A DNA stretch of 48,371 bases from an uncultured Nitrospira sp. (lineage in GTDB: Bacteria > Nitrospirota > Nitrospiria > Nitrospirales > Nitrospiraceae), in NCBI GenBank assembly GCA_902500755.1, contig CABVRV010000019.1, positions 1-48,371 on the forward strand, in the 5' to 3' direction. Both the position numbers and the translations under genes were made by a program. Shown piece after piece: positions 27,111 to 35,267 of the stretch. The notes beneath the pieces were generated by a model. That model searched no databases. It was not told the DNA's origin and saw only the letters and a list, made by a program, of their open reading frames with translations. Position 1 is the first letter of the stretch. Each line of letters starts with the position of its first letter.

Positions 27111-27307
27111 GGGTACGAGCTCTCTTCAAACAGCCTTGCCTAGTATTCATTCCTTCAATAAGACTTTTCATTTCTTGGTCTGCAACCCCGGCCATGTTAG
27201 GCTAATCCAGTCACAAGCACGGCCATCACCGGTGCCGACGCGGAGGTGATTCTCTCCTGTCTTCTTGATAGGATATCTTGGCCCTTTGAATGTAGCTCAT
27301 AGGACGT

Positions 27308-28537
27308 ATGCGACGGATTAGTTTAATTATCAGCGTGTTAGCTATCGGGCTGGCCATTGGCGGCTATGTGTTTTTTAACGGGGAACGCAAAGTACCAGTT
27401 CAGTACCGAACGGCAGCCGTCGAGCGTGGCTCGGTTATTTCGATCGTCAGTGCGACAGGAACAATTAATCCAGTCGTGTTAGTGGAAGTAGGCACGCAAG
27501 TATCCGGGATGATTAAGAGTCTTCACGCGGATTTTAACTCGCAAGTGAAGGCCGGGGAAACTGTTGCCGTCATTGACCCCGAACCATTCAAGGCGCGCCG
27601 AGAGCAAGCCATCAGTAATCTGGAAGTGGCGCGCTCGAATGTGGCGCGCTCGAAGGCTGATCTGGCTCAGCGAAGACGTGAACTTGACCGTGTGCAATCG
27701 CTGCTGCCTCAGCAGTTCGTCTCGCAAAACGACGTCGATGTCGCACTGACAAATTACCAGAGCGCAGACGCACAATTGCGGGTCGCAGAGGCGCAGGTCA
27801 GGCAGGCAGGGGCTGCCTTGAATGTAGCCGATCAAGAATTGAAGTATACCGTCATTCGATCACCCATCGACGGGATTGTTGTCGCTCGAAACGTCGAGGT
27901 CGGGCAAACAGTCGCAGCCAGCTTTGCGACGCCGAACCTGTTTCTGATCGCCCTCGATCTCACCAAGATGCAAGTCAATACCAACGTGAGTGAATCGGAC
28001 ATCGGCGGAATGGCGGAGGGGCAAGATGCTGTCTTTACGGTGGATGCCTATCCCGGTGAGTCGTTTACCGGCACCATTCGGCAGGTGCGCCTCGCGCCGA
28101 TCAACATCCAAAATGTGGTCACGTATAATGTAGTGGTTGGGGTTGATAATAAGGATCTACGGCTCAAACCAGGTATGACAGCCAATGTGTCGATTGTTGT
28201 GGCCCAGAAAGATCAGATTCTGAAGGTTCCCAACGCGGCACTTCGATTCACGCCACCGAAGCGCGAAAGGGATCGTCATGAGGTCGATGGGCATTCGACG
28301 GTGAAGAGCAATGAAGAGCTGAGACAGAAAACTGTCTGGAAGCTAATAGAGGACGGAAGCCTTGCACCCGTGCCGATCCAAATCGGGATTTCTGATGGTA
28401 TCGCCACGGAAATGCTGTCTGGAACCTTGACGGAAGGCGAGTTGGTGGTCGTTGGTATCGAGCAGTCATTGGGAGAGGAAAAGGGAAGCGAGTTGCCACC
28501 AGGCTTTGGAAGCAAGAAGCGTCCGCGTTATCGATGA
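27308..28537 (+). CDS. MacA/HlyD-type periplasmic adaptor of an ABC exporter
   Basis: One N-terminal membrane segment (about residues 5-25) anchors a periplasmic part with the split lipoyl domain (GTQVSGMIKSL near residue 58 and IRSPIDGIVVARNVEVGQTV), a coiled-coil hairpin (about 95-165), a beta-barrel and a C-terminal membrane-proximal domain. MacA proteins bridge the MacB exporter to a TolC-type channel. The two genes downstream code for the ATPase and permease. A hydrophilic, charged insert near residues 315-340 is unusual. No TolC gene is adjacent. Confidence 0.9.
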   Translation: MRRISLIISVLAIGLAIGGYVFFNGERKVPVQYRTAAVERGSVISIVSATGTINPVVLVEVGTQVSGMIKSLHADFNSQVKAGETVAVIDPEPFKARREQAISNLEVARSNVARSKADLAQRRRELDRVQSLLPQQFVSQNDVDVALTNYQSADAQLRVAEAQVRQAGAALNVADQELKYTVIRSPIDGIVVARNVEVGQTVAASFATPNLFLIALDLTKMQVNTNVSESDIGGMAEGQDAVFTVDAYPGESFTGTIRQVRLAPINIQNVVTYNVVVGVDNKDLRLKPGMTANVSIVVAQKDQILKVPNAALRFTPPKRERDRHEVDGHSTVKSNEELRQKTVWKLIEDGSLAPVPIQIGISDGIATEMLSGTLTEGELVVVGIEQSLGEEKGSELPPGFGSKKRPRYR

Positions 28538-28614
28538 GACAAGTGGATAAGCCGGAAATCTTTTGTGCAGTGTGATTACTCGCCAACTGACGTAATGCGT
28601 GATTGCGCGCATGG

Positions 28615-29337
28615 ATGGCCGGCATCGTGAATTCGCTGATTGTTTGTCAAGACATGTGGAAGGTGTATCGAATTGGGGATGTCACTGTACAGGCTTTGAG
28701 GGGGGTGAGTCTCACAATCGATCGGGGTGAGTTCGTTGCGATCATGGGATCGAGTGGCTCAGGCAAATCCACACTCATGAACATTCTTGGCTGCCTGGAT
28801 AAGCCGAGCAAAGGGCATTACTGGCTCAACGGAGCTGATACTGGAAGCTTACGCTCTGACCAATTGGCGGAGATTCGGAATCGGCAAATTGGATTTGTCT
28901 TTCAGAGTTTTAATCTGATTCCCCGGACCAGTGCGTTGGAAAACGCTCAGTTGCCGTTGTTTTACCGTGGCCTTCCAATAAAACAACAACGGGCACTTGC
29001 TGCCGCTGCGCTTGAGCGTGTCGGTTTACGAGGTCGCGAAGAGCATTCCCCGACACAACTTTCTGGTGGACAGCAACAACGAGTGGCGATCGCTCGTGCG
29101 CTGGTCGCCGCACCCTCTTTGCTATTAGCGGATGAACCCACCGGGAATCTTGATACGCAGTCCAGCCGAGAAATTATGGATATCCTGAGTGAATTAAACA
29201 AAGATGGTATGACGGTGATCTTGGTGACCCATGAGAATGATGTCGCCGCCTGCGCGGCGCGAGAAGTGGTGATCAAGGATGGTCAGATCCAGAGTGATCG
29301 CGTGACCAAGGCAAAGATTCACGTGGCGGAGGCCTAG
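28615..29337 (+). CDS. ABC exporter ATP-binding protein, MacB/LolD type
   Basis: The nucleotide-binding domain has Walker A GSSGSGKST, the Q-loop VFQSFNLI, signature LSGGQQQR, Walker B LLLADEPTGNLD and H-loop THE. ATG 28615 follows the adaptor gene by 77 bases; a TTG at 28603 is in frame. The family exports macrolides, peptides or lipids from the periplasm or inner membrane. It ends one base before the permease ATG, so the two are coupled. In E. coli MacB these two are one protein; here they are split. Confidence 0.93.
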   Translation: MAGIVNSLIVCQDMWKVYRIGDVTVQALRGVSLTIDRGEFVAIMGSSGSGKSTLMNILGCLDKPSKGHYWLNGADTGSLRSDQLAEIRNRQIGFVFQSFNLIPRTSALENAQLPLFYRGLPIKQQRALAAAALERVGLRGREEHSPTQLSGGQQQRVAIARALVAAPSLLLADEPTGNLDTQSSREIMDILSELNKDGMTVILVTHENDVAACAAREVVIKDGQIQSDRVTKAKIHVAEA

Positions 29338-30567
29338 ATGTTCACATGGCTGACGGTAGTGACGGCCCTGCGAGTTCTCCGACGAAATCGGTTGCGGGCT
29401 GGTTTGACGTTGCTTGGAATCGTCATCGGTGTGGCCGCAGTCATCGCGATGGTGAGTATCGGTGAAGGGGCAAAACAAGCCGTGCAGAAACAAATTGCCT
29501 CAATGGGGACGAATGTCATCCTCATTTGGCCGAGCGGCACAACTGTGGGCGGAGTGCGTGGAGCTCAGGGCGGTGCTGTGACGCTGACCGTCGGTGATGC
29601 ATTGGATTTAAAGAAAAAGATTCCTTCTTTGACCGATACCGGTTGGTACACGCGCGGCGCGATGCAGATTGTGAATGGCAGCCATAATTGGAACTGCTCG
29701 GTTTACGGAACGTCCCCCAGCTATCTGACTATTCGAGACTGGTCCTATAGCAGTGGGGGGGCTTTTACTCAGGCTGATCTGGACAGTGCGGCCCGCGTGG
29801 CCATTCTTGGGCAGACGGTCGTCGAGAATCTCTTTGATCACGGGGAAGAGCCTGTGGGTGCTGCCATACGTATCAATAACGTTCCATTTCGTGTGATTGG
29901 GGTGTTCTCTCCTAAAGGGCAGAGCGCTCAAGGCTGGGATCAGGATGACGTTGTGTTTATTCCCTATAGCACCGCTGAGCGCAAAGTTCTTGGGACACTG
30001 TTCTTGGGATCGGTCGGAGCCATAGCGGCATCTGCCGCGCGTTCCGAGGACCTGGAGGATGCGGTAGAGGAAATTAGAGCTGTCATGAGAGTTCGCCATC
30101 GGTTGCAAGGTGAACAGCCCGATGATTTTACGATACGCACGCAAGTCGATATGGGAAAGGTCCAGGAAGGGACGAGTGAAACGTTGACGGTCATGTTGAT
30201 GGTGATTGCATCCGTCTCGCTCCTGGTTGGTGGCATCGGGATCATGAACATTCTGCTTGTCTCTGTAACCGAACGGACGAGGGAGATTGGGATCAGGATG
30301 GCTGTTGGGGCTAAACGAGTACATATCATGACGCAGTTTCTCATTGAGGCGATGACGCTTGGTGTCGTCGGAGGAATCATCGGAGTGGCGGTTGGGATTC
30401 TGGCGGCACGCTTGACGACCATCATTGCCGGGTGGCCGACGATCATTTCGAGTGATGCGGTTATGATCGCATTTATCTTTTCCGTCGCAGTGGGCCTGTT
30501 TTTCGGTCTCTATCCAGCCAATAAAGCTGCTCGCCTCAATCCCATCGAAGCATTGCGCTACGAATAG
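29338..30567 (+). CDS. MacB/FtsX-type ABC permease
   Basis: The 409 residues show an N-terminal membrane segment (about 18-42), a large periplasmic MacB_PCD domain (about 45-270), and three C-terminal membrane segments with T-R-E-I-G-I-R-M-A-V-G-A-K, the FtsX motif. With the ATPase and adaptor it forms a mechanotransmission-type exporter. The substrate is unknown. The gene converges on the second HD-GYP gene 27 bases away. Confidence 0.93.
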   Translation: MFTWLTVVTALRVLRRNRLRAGLTLLGIVIGVAAVIAMVSIGEGAKQAVQKQIASMGTNVILIWPSGTTVGGVRGAQGGAVTLTVGDALDLKKKIPSLTDTGWYTRGAMQIVNGSHNWNCSVYGTSPSYLTIRDWSYSSGGAFTQADLDSAARVAILGQTVVENLFDHGEEPVGAAIRINNVPFRVIGVFSPKGQSAQGWDQDDVVFIPYSTAERKVLGTLFLGSVGAIAASAARSEDLEDAVEEIRAVMRVRHRLQGEQPDDFTIRTQVDMGKVQEGTSETLTVMLMVIASVSLLVGGIGIMNILLVSVTERTREIGIRMAVGAKRVHIMTQFLIEAMTLGVVGGIIGVAVGILAARLTTIIAGWPTIISSDAVMIAFIFSVAVGLFFGLYPANKAARLNPIEALRYE

Positions 30568-30594
30568 AGAGACGGCACAGGAAGGATTCCTCCA

Positions 30595-31797
30595 TCAGCT
30601 TTTCGGTGGGATGATGGTCTCGATCGCTCGCGATCGGGATGTATCGATTTGATGTGCGAGATCCACAACAAAAGGATCGGAATATTCCTCTCCACCTGGT
30701 TGATGCGTGATCGTGACGATGGGTTGATGCAATTGTGTCGGATTGAGTTCCGTGACGACCCCCAACTCCTGTGTATTGAGTCGGACGTGGCTATGAACTG
30801 GATAGATTCCTATCAACCCTATAAAAGTCGATACGATTCCTTGATCAAGTTTACCTTTCTGTGATTCATGATAAACGCGTTGGAAGGTTTGATGTGGCGT
30901 CAGTGGAGTATTCCCTCCGAATCCAGTGAGCAATTCATCGTATCGGTCAACGACCATGAGGATGCGAGTGCGGTCGGAGGTAAACTCCCCAAGCGCTTCT
31001 TTAGGATACCCACTGTCATCGAGGTAGGCGTGATGATTGGCAATGAGATGAAGGACGGCGTGGTCAAACGCACCTTGTCGTTGCAACGTAAGAATCCCTC
31101 GATTGGGATGCGTCTCAAATTCATGCTTCTCGGCCTGTGAAAGGCCGGACACGATGTGGGCTCGATGCCGGATGGCTGGCCGGATCGCCAGGAGCCCAAT
31201 ATCGTGTAGTAGAGCAGCAGTCGCAAGTTCCTGCAGTTCCAGCGGATTGAATTGGAGTGCTTGCCCAAGGATGAGTGATAGTGTGCAGGTCGTGAGAGCA
31301 TGTTGGCTCAGCCTCGAATCACCTGGCTGATTCTGGCTTAGTGCGATGAAAAGGGAGGAGGACGTGAGGGTTCTCGTGACAATGGTGATTTCTTGGACGG
31401 CTTCGGAGGCCTGCTGCGTATCGACCGTCCCGGTTTGAGATATGGTCGTGAAAACAGATTGGACAGCTTGAGTCAGTTGTTGCTTTGCTAGCGTGGCCTG
31501 CGCGTATTCTTCATTCAACTGAGCCAGCGGCTTGGGTGTTTTTGGGACCTGAATCGGTGATGCATGGGCTGTAACCGATGCCGTTGTAGCCGCGTCATGC
31601 TGTGCGTGTGGGGCGATCCCACGGTCGAGATCGATAACGACTATTTTGACTCCTGCTCGGACTAATTTGTCAATTTGAGAAAAACGCTCCACAAGAAATG
31701 AGTGGCGGAGAAATGGAGAACGATACCAAGGAAGGTCCAGCCCGGAGACGTACATTCCGATCTTCAGGTCAGTGATCGAGATATGTGTAGCTGCCAT
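30595..31797 (-). CDS. HD-GYP domain protein with DUF3391 and altered catalytic motif
   Basis: The 400 residues have the same plan as the protein at 1848-3068: DUF3391-like start, an Ala/Gln-rich linker (about 60-130), HD-GYP domain and a C-terminal domain with GIYPVHSHVRLNT. The HD pair is H198-D199 (LLHDIG), H166, H230 and H255-H256 remain, but HHE reads HHA (Ala 257) and D-G-x-G-Y-P reads D-D-S-G-Y-P (GYP at 263-265). Loss of the Glu ligand suggests weakened or no c-di-GMP hydrolysis, or a binding role; that is inference. It is the last gene of the minus-strand run below comF. Confidence 0.88.
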   Translation of the reverse strand: MAATHISITDLKIGMYVSGLDLPWYRSPFLRHSFLVERFSQIDKLVRAGVKIVVIDLDRGIAPHAQHDAATTASVTAHASPIQVPKTPKPLAQLNEEYAQATLAKQQLTQAVQSVFTTISQTGTVDTQQASEAVQEITIVTRTLTSSSLFIALSQNQPGDSRLSQHALTTCTLSLILGQALQFNPLELQELATAALLHDIGLLAIRPAIRHRAHIVSGLSQAEKHEFETHPNRGILTLQRQGAFDHAVLHLIANHHAYLDDSGYPKEALGEFTSDRTRILMVVDRYDELLTGFGGNTPLTPHQTFQRVYHESQKGKLDQGIVSTFIGLIGIYPVHSHVRLNTQELGVVTELNPTQLHQPIVTITHQPGGEEYSDPFVVDLAHQIDTSRSRAIETIIPPKS

Positions 31798-31898
31798 GGT
31801 AGCACAGGTTGTGCACGTAACAAGATGAAATAATAAGTCTTCTAGGTATCGGAAAGAACGAGAGAGAACTGTAGTTGGGCGATTGTCGAAATCCGTAG

Positions 31899-32486
31899 TT
31901 AAGTCGAGTGGTGCAAGGGAGGAATGGTTGACAGTGTAAGTTCAATGCGAGGGTTTGCTTTATCGACATGTTTATAGAGATGGGTTTCGACGATCCGGTT
32001 ATCGTTAATATCGAGGCTTTCGCATACGGCATCTTGAGCGATTTTAAGGCCTCCGTCGAGATCACGGCGTAATGAGGAGGCAAAGAAGAATCTGATAGAG
32101 ATGACCAGCGGCCCAGATTGAAGCTGATCTTGAAGCAGGAGCCTGACCGGGGATTGTGCCAGTGCAAGCCACACCTGTTGACCGACCCGTATTTTATATG
32201 CACGTCCAGCAGAGGATAGTAACCGACGTCCGTTCACTGTCGCATACTGATGGTTGATGCTGGGAGGAACAGGAAGGCTGACCGTGAGAGCCTCTGAAGC
32301 GACGATAGATGCTTGAGATGTCTTTAAAAGGGAGGTTCTTGATGGTAACCGATCAAACCTGACTGCCTCCCGGACAGATGGGCGCGCGTTCGATACAGAT
32401 GCAACCTCGCCATTGGTTCCATGAGAAACAGTACGACAGGGTAATTTCGGGAATCGGTAATTATGGTGAAGTCGATTTGATGGCAT
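31899..32486 (-). CDS. RusA-family Holliday junction resolvase-like protein
   Basis: RusA enzymes cut Holliday junctions. The core from about residue 68 shows the P-P-S-I-N-H-Q-Y start motif, then R-R-D-L-D-G-G-L-K (Asp 142 and 144), Q-D-A-V (Asp 152) and D-I-N-D-N-R-I (Asp 159, 162), the acidic active site layout of the family; the usual D-L-D-N is D-L-D-G here. The first 60 residues are extra and of unknown role; no start codon lies closer to the core. The ATG is 9 bases after the mraZ stop, suggesting coupling. RusA is usually phage-borne, but no other phage gene is near. Confidence 0.8.
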   Translation of the reverse strand: MPSNRLHHNYRFPKLPCRTVSHGTNGEVASVSNARPSVREAVRFDRLPSRTSLLKTSQASIVASEALTVSLPVPPSINHQYATVNGRRLLSSAGRAYKIRVGQQVWLALAQSPVRLLLQDQLQSGPLVISIRFFFASSLRRDLDGGLKIAQDAVCESLDINDNRIVETHLYKHVDKANPRIELTLSTIPPLHHST

Positions 32487-32495
32487 GGGGCCAAA

Positions 32496-32936
32496 CTAGA
32501 GGAGGTTCTGGATCTTTGCCATGTTTTGCTCATACCGGTCTTCCGTGCGAGCGATATACCGACGCCAGTCGCTTGGATTCCATATTTCCATTCGGTGATA
32601 GAGTCCGACGAGGATGACCTCCTGATCTTCATCGACCGGTACAAGCTTCCGCAAACGGCCTGGAATAAGGATCCGCCCTGTTTTATCAATGTCGGATGAC
32701 CCAGCCTCGGAAACCACAAAGTGCATGAACAGGCGGCTCTGATCTTCATCTAAGGAGGTTTGGGTTCGCTCAAGAACCTTCTCCCATTCCTTGGTTGAAT
32801 AGAGCAACAAGGATTGTTCCGGGCCTTTGAGAAACATCACGGCTTCCCCATCGGCTTCAAGTTGTTCACGGATGGGGGAGGGGACGATGAAGCGTCCCTT
32901 TTCATCGAGCTTGCAAAGGTATTCACCAGCGAACAT
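32496..32936 (-). CDS. mraZ: MraZ transcriptional regulator (AbrB/SpoVT fold), outside a cell-wall cluster
   Basis: MraZ is a DNA-binding regulator that normally heads the division and cell wall cluster. The protein has the two MraZ/SpoVT repeats: MFAGEYLCKLDEKGRFIVPS at the start and IDKTGRILIPGRLR near residue 85; 146 residues is the family length. Here it is followed by rusA and not by rsmH (mraW), and no TGGG repeats (MraZ boxes) are visible at 32937-33240. It may regulate other targets, or be the only mraZ copy that was displaced. The ribosome binding site is weak. Confidence 0.92.
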   Translation of the reverse strand: MFAGEYLCKLDEKGRFIVPSPIREQLEADGEAVMFLKGPEQSLLLYSTKEWEKVLERTQTSLDEDQSRLFMHFVVSEAGSSDIDKTGRILIPGRLRKLVPVDEDQEVILVGLYHRMEIWNPSDWRRYIARTEDRYEQNMAKIQNLL

Positions 32937-32950
32937 CTTGACAACCTACG

Positions 32951-33148
32951 TTAGGAGCTCAGAGAGGTTCTGGTTCGGTCTCGTATCCACTGTTCTAAGT
33001 CAGAGCGGACAAATCGCCATTCTTTTCCAAGCTTGAAGGCAGGAATCTGGCGACTTCGCAAATATCGATAGAGTGTGCGCTGAGTGATTTTGAGGTAACG
33101 GCACGTTTCTATTGCCGTCATCAGTTCGCTTTTTGAAGAACTGCGCAT
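32951..33148 (-). CDS. Small helix-turn-helix protein, excisionase/MerR-like (HTH_17)
   Basis: The 65 residues carry the winged-helix pattern of excisionase-type DNA-binding proteins: M-T-A-I-E-T-C-R-Y-L-K-I-T-Q-R-T-L-Y-R-Y-L-R, then I-P-A-F-K-L-G-K-E-W-R-F and L-E-Q-W-I. Such proteins act as regulators or as integrase directionality factors. No integrase lies nearby, so regulation is more likely. It is the first gene after the strong minus-strand promoter at 33204-33231 and ends 14 bases before mraZ. Confidence 0.85.
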   Translation of the reverse strand: MRSSSKSELMTAIETCRYLKITQRTLYRYLRSRQIPAFKLGKEWRFVRSDLEQWIRDRTRTSLSS

Positions 33149-33203
33149 GACTCCATCTCATACCTAGGCCAGGAAGACGCACAATTCCTCCACTCTTTTT
33201 CGT

Positions 33204-33231
33204 ATTCTAGATATCATCGTGTAAATGTCAA
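33204..33231 (-). promoter_or_regulatory. Near-consensus promoter for the HTH-mraZ-rusA-HD-GYP run
   Basis: On the minus strand TTGACA (33231-33226) and TAGAAT (33209-33204) are 16 bases apart. The expected transcript start is near 33197, about 50 bases before the HTH gene ATG. Confidence 0.7.
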
Positions 33232-33242
33232 GCAAAAGTATA

Positions 33243-33257
33243 TGACAGTACATGTCA
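33243..33257. promoter_or_regulatory. Inverted repeat TGACA-N5-TGTCA, possible operator
   Basis: A perfect 5-base inverted repeat (TGACA GTACA TGTCA) overlaps the stop codon of the fmdB-like gene and lies 11 bases upstream of the -35 box of the HTH-mraZ promoter, a suitable spot for an activator or repressor. Chance occurrence is possible. Confidence 0.35.
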
Positions 33258-33599
33258 AAAGCTGTCTGTTTGGTCGCTTGCCTCCTCACCCTCATGAGTC
33301 TCAGCCAGCATGGCTTCTTCTATATCGCCGGTGTCTTCTCCCATTTCTTCACCCATCTTTTTCATCATGCGGGCGACGCTCTTCGGGTCATTCTCGTCGA
33401 GGTTGCCAACGTTGGTTGGATCCATGAGCGATTCAAGCCGGGTCTCTTCTGATTTAGGAGAGGCAAACCTTGACAAGATCCGGTCTATCTTTAAGCCGCC
33501 GCAGTGTCGGCAACGGACCGAACCGAGTTGACTTGAGCTCAGTATCAGGATGGAACTTCGCTGATGGCATTCCTGGCATAAGTATTCATATATCGGCAT
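33255..33599 (-). CDS. FmdB-family zinc-ribbon protein
   Basis: The start M-P-I-Y-E-Y-L-C-x2-C and the second pair C-R-H-C-G-G (near residues 31-36) are the FmdB/CxxC_CXXC_SSSS zinc ribbon. A long acidic tail (about residues 60-114) with M-M-K-K-M-G-E-E-M-G-E follows. Family function is unclear; a regulatory role was proposed for FmdB. ATG 33599 has GGAG upstream and gives 114 residues; the frame from 33644 would add 15 non-family residues inside comF. It begins 4 bases past the comF stop. Confidence 0.88.
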   Translation of the reverse strand: MPIYEYLCQECHQRSSILILSSSQLGSVRCRHCGGLKIDRILSRFASPKSEETRLESLMDPTNVGNLDENDPKSVARMMKKMGEEMGEDTGDIEEAMLAETHEGEEASDQTDSF

Positions 33600-33603
33600 A
33601 GAT

Positions 33604-34419
33604 TCATACTCCGAATGGTTCAAAATGGGATTGGGGCTGAGCATGGATACGGTCTGGGACGAGATCCAGATCTAGGGTACGTCCTAAGGTTAACACGAGG
33701 ACATCAGACGAACCGGCCTTGCGCAATGACTTGGCACATTCATTGACCGTCGTGCCGGTTGTGAAGACATCGTCGATAAGCAGAACGCGTTGTTTCCTGA
33801 TTACATCGGGGTATCGCACGGCAAATGCTCCACGAAGGTTTTTGAGCCGACTTTTTCGGGAAAGTGACGTTTGGGCTGGGGAAGGAGTGGTTCGTATCAG
33901 ATTGGTATACGAGACGGGAACACCCAAGACGCGTCCGATCTGATCAGCGAGCAGCAACGACTGATTAAATTCCCGCTGACGAAGCCTTTCACTATGCAAT
34001 GGAACCGGCATGATCACACTCACCCGATCAAGCAGCGGAAGTCGTTCAATCATAAGGGTTGCAAGAGGAGATGCTAAAGAAACCTTGCCTCGATACTTGA
34101 ATAAACAGATTGCGTCGCGGAGTGGCGTCGTGTAGGGGTAGAGCGTCCACGCTCTCGTGTATGAAGGTGGACGCTGCACACAGGTGTGGCAGACGTGGTT
34201 CGGACTGTACGCCGTGGCAATGGCAGATAGAAAGGGACGGTCGCATCGTGAGCATCGAGCGGCTGGCATCAATGCGATCGCACTCCAGCAACCGGCACAA
34301 AAATGAGGAGTTGGATCGTCGGTCAGCAGGAAGCCGCAGATCGAGCAATGGGCCGGCAGTACAAACCGTATCGTACGACGTATGAGACTCGGCATCCATT
34401 CTAGGAGATGGTTAGCCAT
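33604..34419 (-). CDS. comF: ComF-family amidophosphoribosyltransferase-like protein
   Basis: ComF proteins take part in DNA uptake in naturally competent bacteria. The N-terminal Cys-rich zinc finger (C-S-I-C, C-A-G-C, C-S-R-C, C-H-T-C within residues 25-80) is followed by a phosphoribosyltransferase fold with the PRPP-binding V-L-L-I-D-D-V-F-T-T-G-T-T. The Y-R-G-K segment and P-V-P-L-H typical of ComF are present. The 271 residues are somewhat longer than the usual 230. It heads a minus-strand run with fmdB next. Confidence 0.93.
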   Translation of the reverse strand: MANHLLEWMPSLIRRTIRFVLPAHCSICGFLLTDDPTPHFCAGCWSAIALMPAARCSRCDRPFLSAIATAYSPNHVCHTCVQRPPSYTRAWTLYPYTTPLRDAICLFKYRGKVSLASPLATLMIERLPLLDRVSVIMPVPLHSERLRQREFNQSLLLADQIGRVLGVPVSYTNLIRTTPSPAQTSLSRKSRLKNLRGAFAVRYPDVIRKQRVLLIDDVFTTGTTVNECAKSLRKAGSSDVLVLTLGRTLDLDLVPDRIHAQPQSHFEPFGV

Positions 34420-34453
34420 GGCCAGACCTTCCTGAATTCTCTCTCGCTCTTTC

Positions 34454-34481
34454 TTTATGGTGAAGTGCCTGTGGCTGTCAA
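34454..34481 (-). promoter_or_regulatory. Promoter upstream of comF
   Basis: TTGACA (34481-34476) and CATAAA (34459-34454) are 16 bases apart on the minus strand, about 35 bases before the comF ATG. The -10 box is only a 4/6 match. Confidence 0.45.
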
Positions 34482-34550
34482 GGTTGTCGCTCTTTGATTC
34501 GTTATGTTATAGGAATGCGAACACTTAGAACCAATGAAGGGGAGTCGCTC

Positions 34551-35267
34551 GTGAGTGGGCATCCTATGGTGACGTTGAAGCACCTTCATAAATCCTATGC
34601 CCGTGGGGAGGCCATGGTCACGGCCTTACAGGACGTGAATTTGGAGATCAAACATGGAGAATTTTGTTCCTTTGTAGGACCCAGCGGATGTGGGAAAAGT
34701 ACCCTCCTGAACCTTGTGGCCGGCTTGGATATGCCGACCTCAGGGGAAATTGTGCTCGATGGACGATCGACGACAAATCTGACCAGTTTTGAATGGACCA
34801 AGATCAGGCGTGACACCATTGGCATAGTCTTTCAGGCCTTCCATCTCGTTCATGGGTTAACGGCTGAAGAAAATATCGCACTGCCCTTGATGTTGCGTGG
34901 AGACCAGGGACGGGACATTAGTAAACGAGTGGACGAAATGTTGGAACGTGTAGGTATGACGCACAGGCGTCAACACCGGCCAGCAGAACTCTCCGGTGGA
35001 GAACAACAACGAGTCGCGATTGCGAGAGCGTTGGCCCATCGACCACGACTCCTCCTGGCCGATGAACCAACCGGGAATATCGACTCCCACCAAGGAGCGG
35101 ACATCATGGCATTGATTCGGGACCTGGCGACCTCCGGGGGGCAAACAGTACTCTTGGTTACTCACAGCTCGCAGGCAGCCCAAATGAGCGATTACACGTG
35201 GACCATACGGGATGGGCAGTTAATTTCACGCACTCCACGCAAAGCCGGCTTGGTGGCGTCATGGTGA
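34551..35267 (+). CDS. ABC transporter ATP-binding protein, LolD/YbbA type
   Basis: A 238-residue ATPase with Walker A GPSGCGKST, VFQAFHLV Q-loop, LSGGEQQR signature, LLADEPTGNID Walker B and the H-loop THS. GTG 34551 is chosen because AAGGGGAG lies just upstream; ATG 34515 and 34566 are also in frame. Its closest architecture is YbbA, whose partner YbbP is a large FtsX-type permease. The likely partner is the 870-residue permease at 36626, 1.4 kb away beyond pyrD. The stop overlaps the pyrD start by 7 bases. Confidence 0.92.
   Translation: MSGHPMVTLKHLHKSYARGEAMVTALQDVNLEIKHGEFCSFVGPSGCGKSTLLNLVAGLDMPTSGEIVLDGRSTTNLTSFEWTKIRRDTIGIVFQAFHLVHGLTAEENIALPLMLRGDQGRDISKRVDEMLERVGMTHRRQHRPAELSGGEQQRVAIARALAHRPRLLLADEPTGNIDSHQGADIMALIRDLATSGGQTVLLVTHSSQAAQMSDYTWTIRDGQLISRTPRKAGLVASW

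Noticed and set aside
27111..27307. Riboswitch or terminator between accC and the MacA-type gene
   Set aside because: No stable hairpin followed by T residues and no known aptamer core could be recognised.
31899..33148. RusA plus excisionase-like HTH as a prophage remnant
   Set aside because: No integrase, capsid, terminase, attachment repeat or change of composition is present. The genes sit within a regular operon-like run.
32937..33257. MraZ boxes (TGGG repeats about 10 bases apart) before mraZ
   Set aside because: None is present at 32937-33240. Two TGGG words inside fmdB are 12 bases apart, out of phase with the known arrangement.
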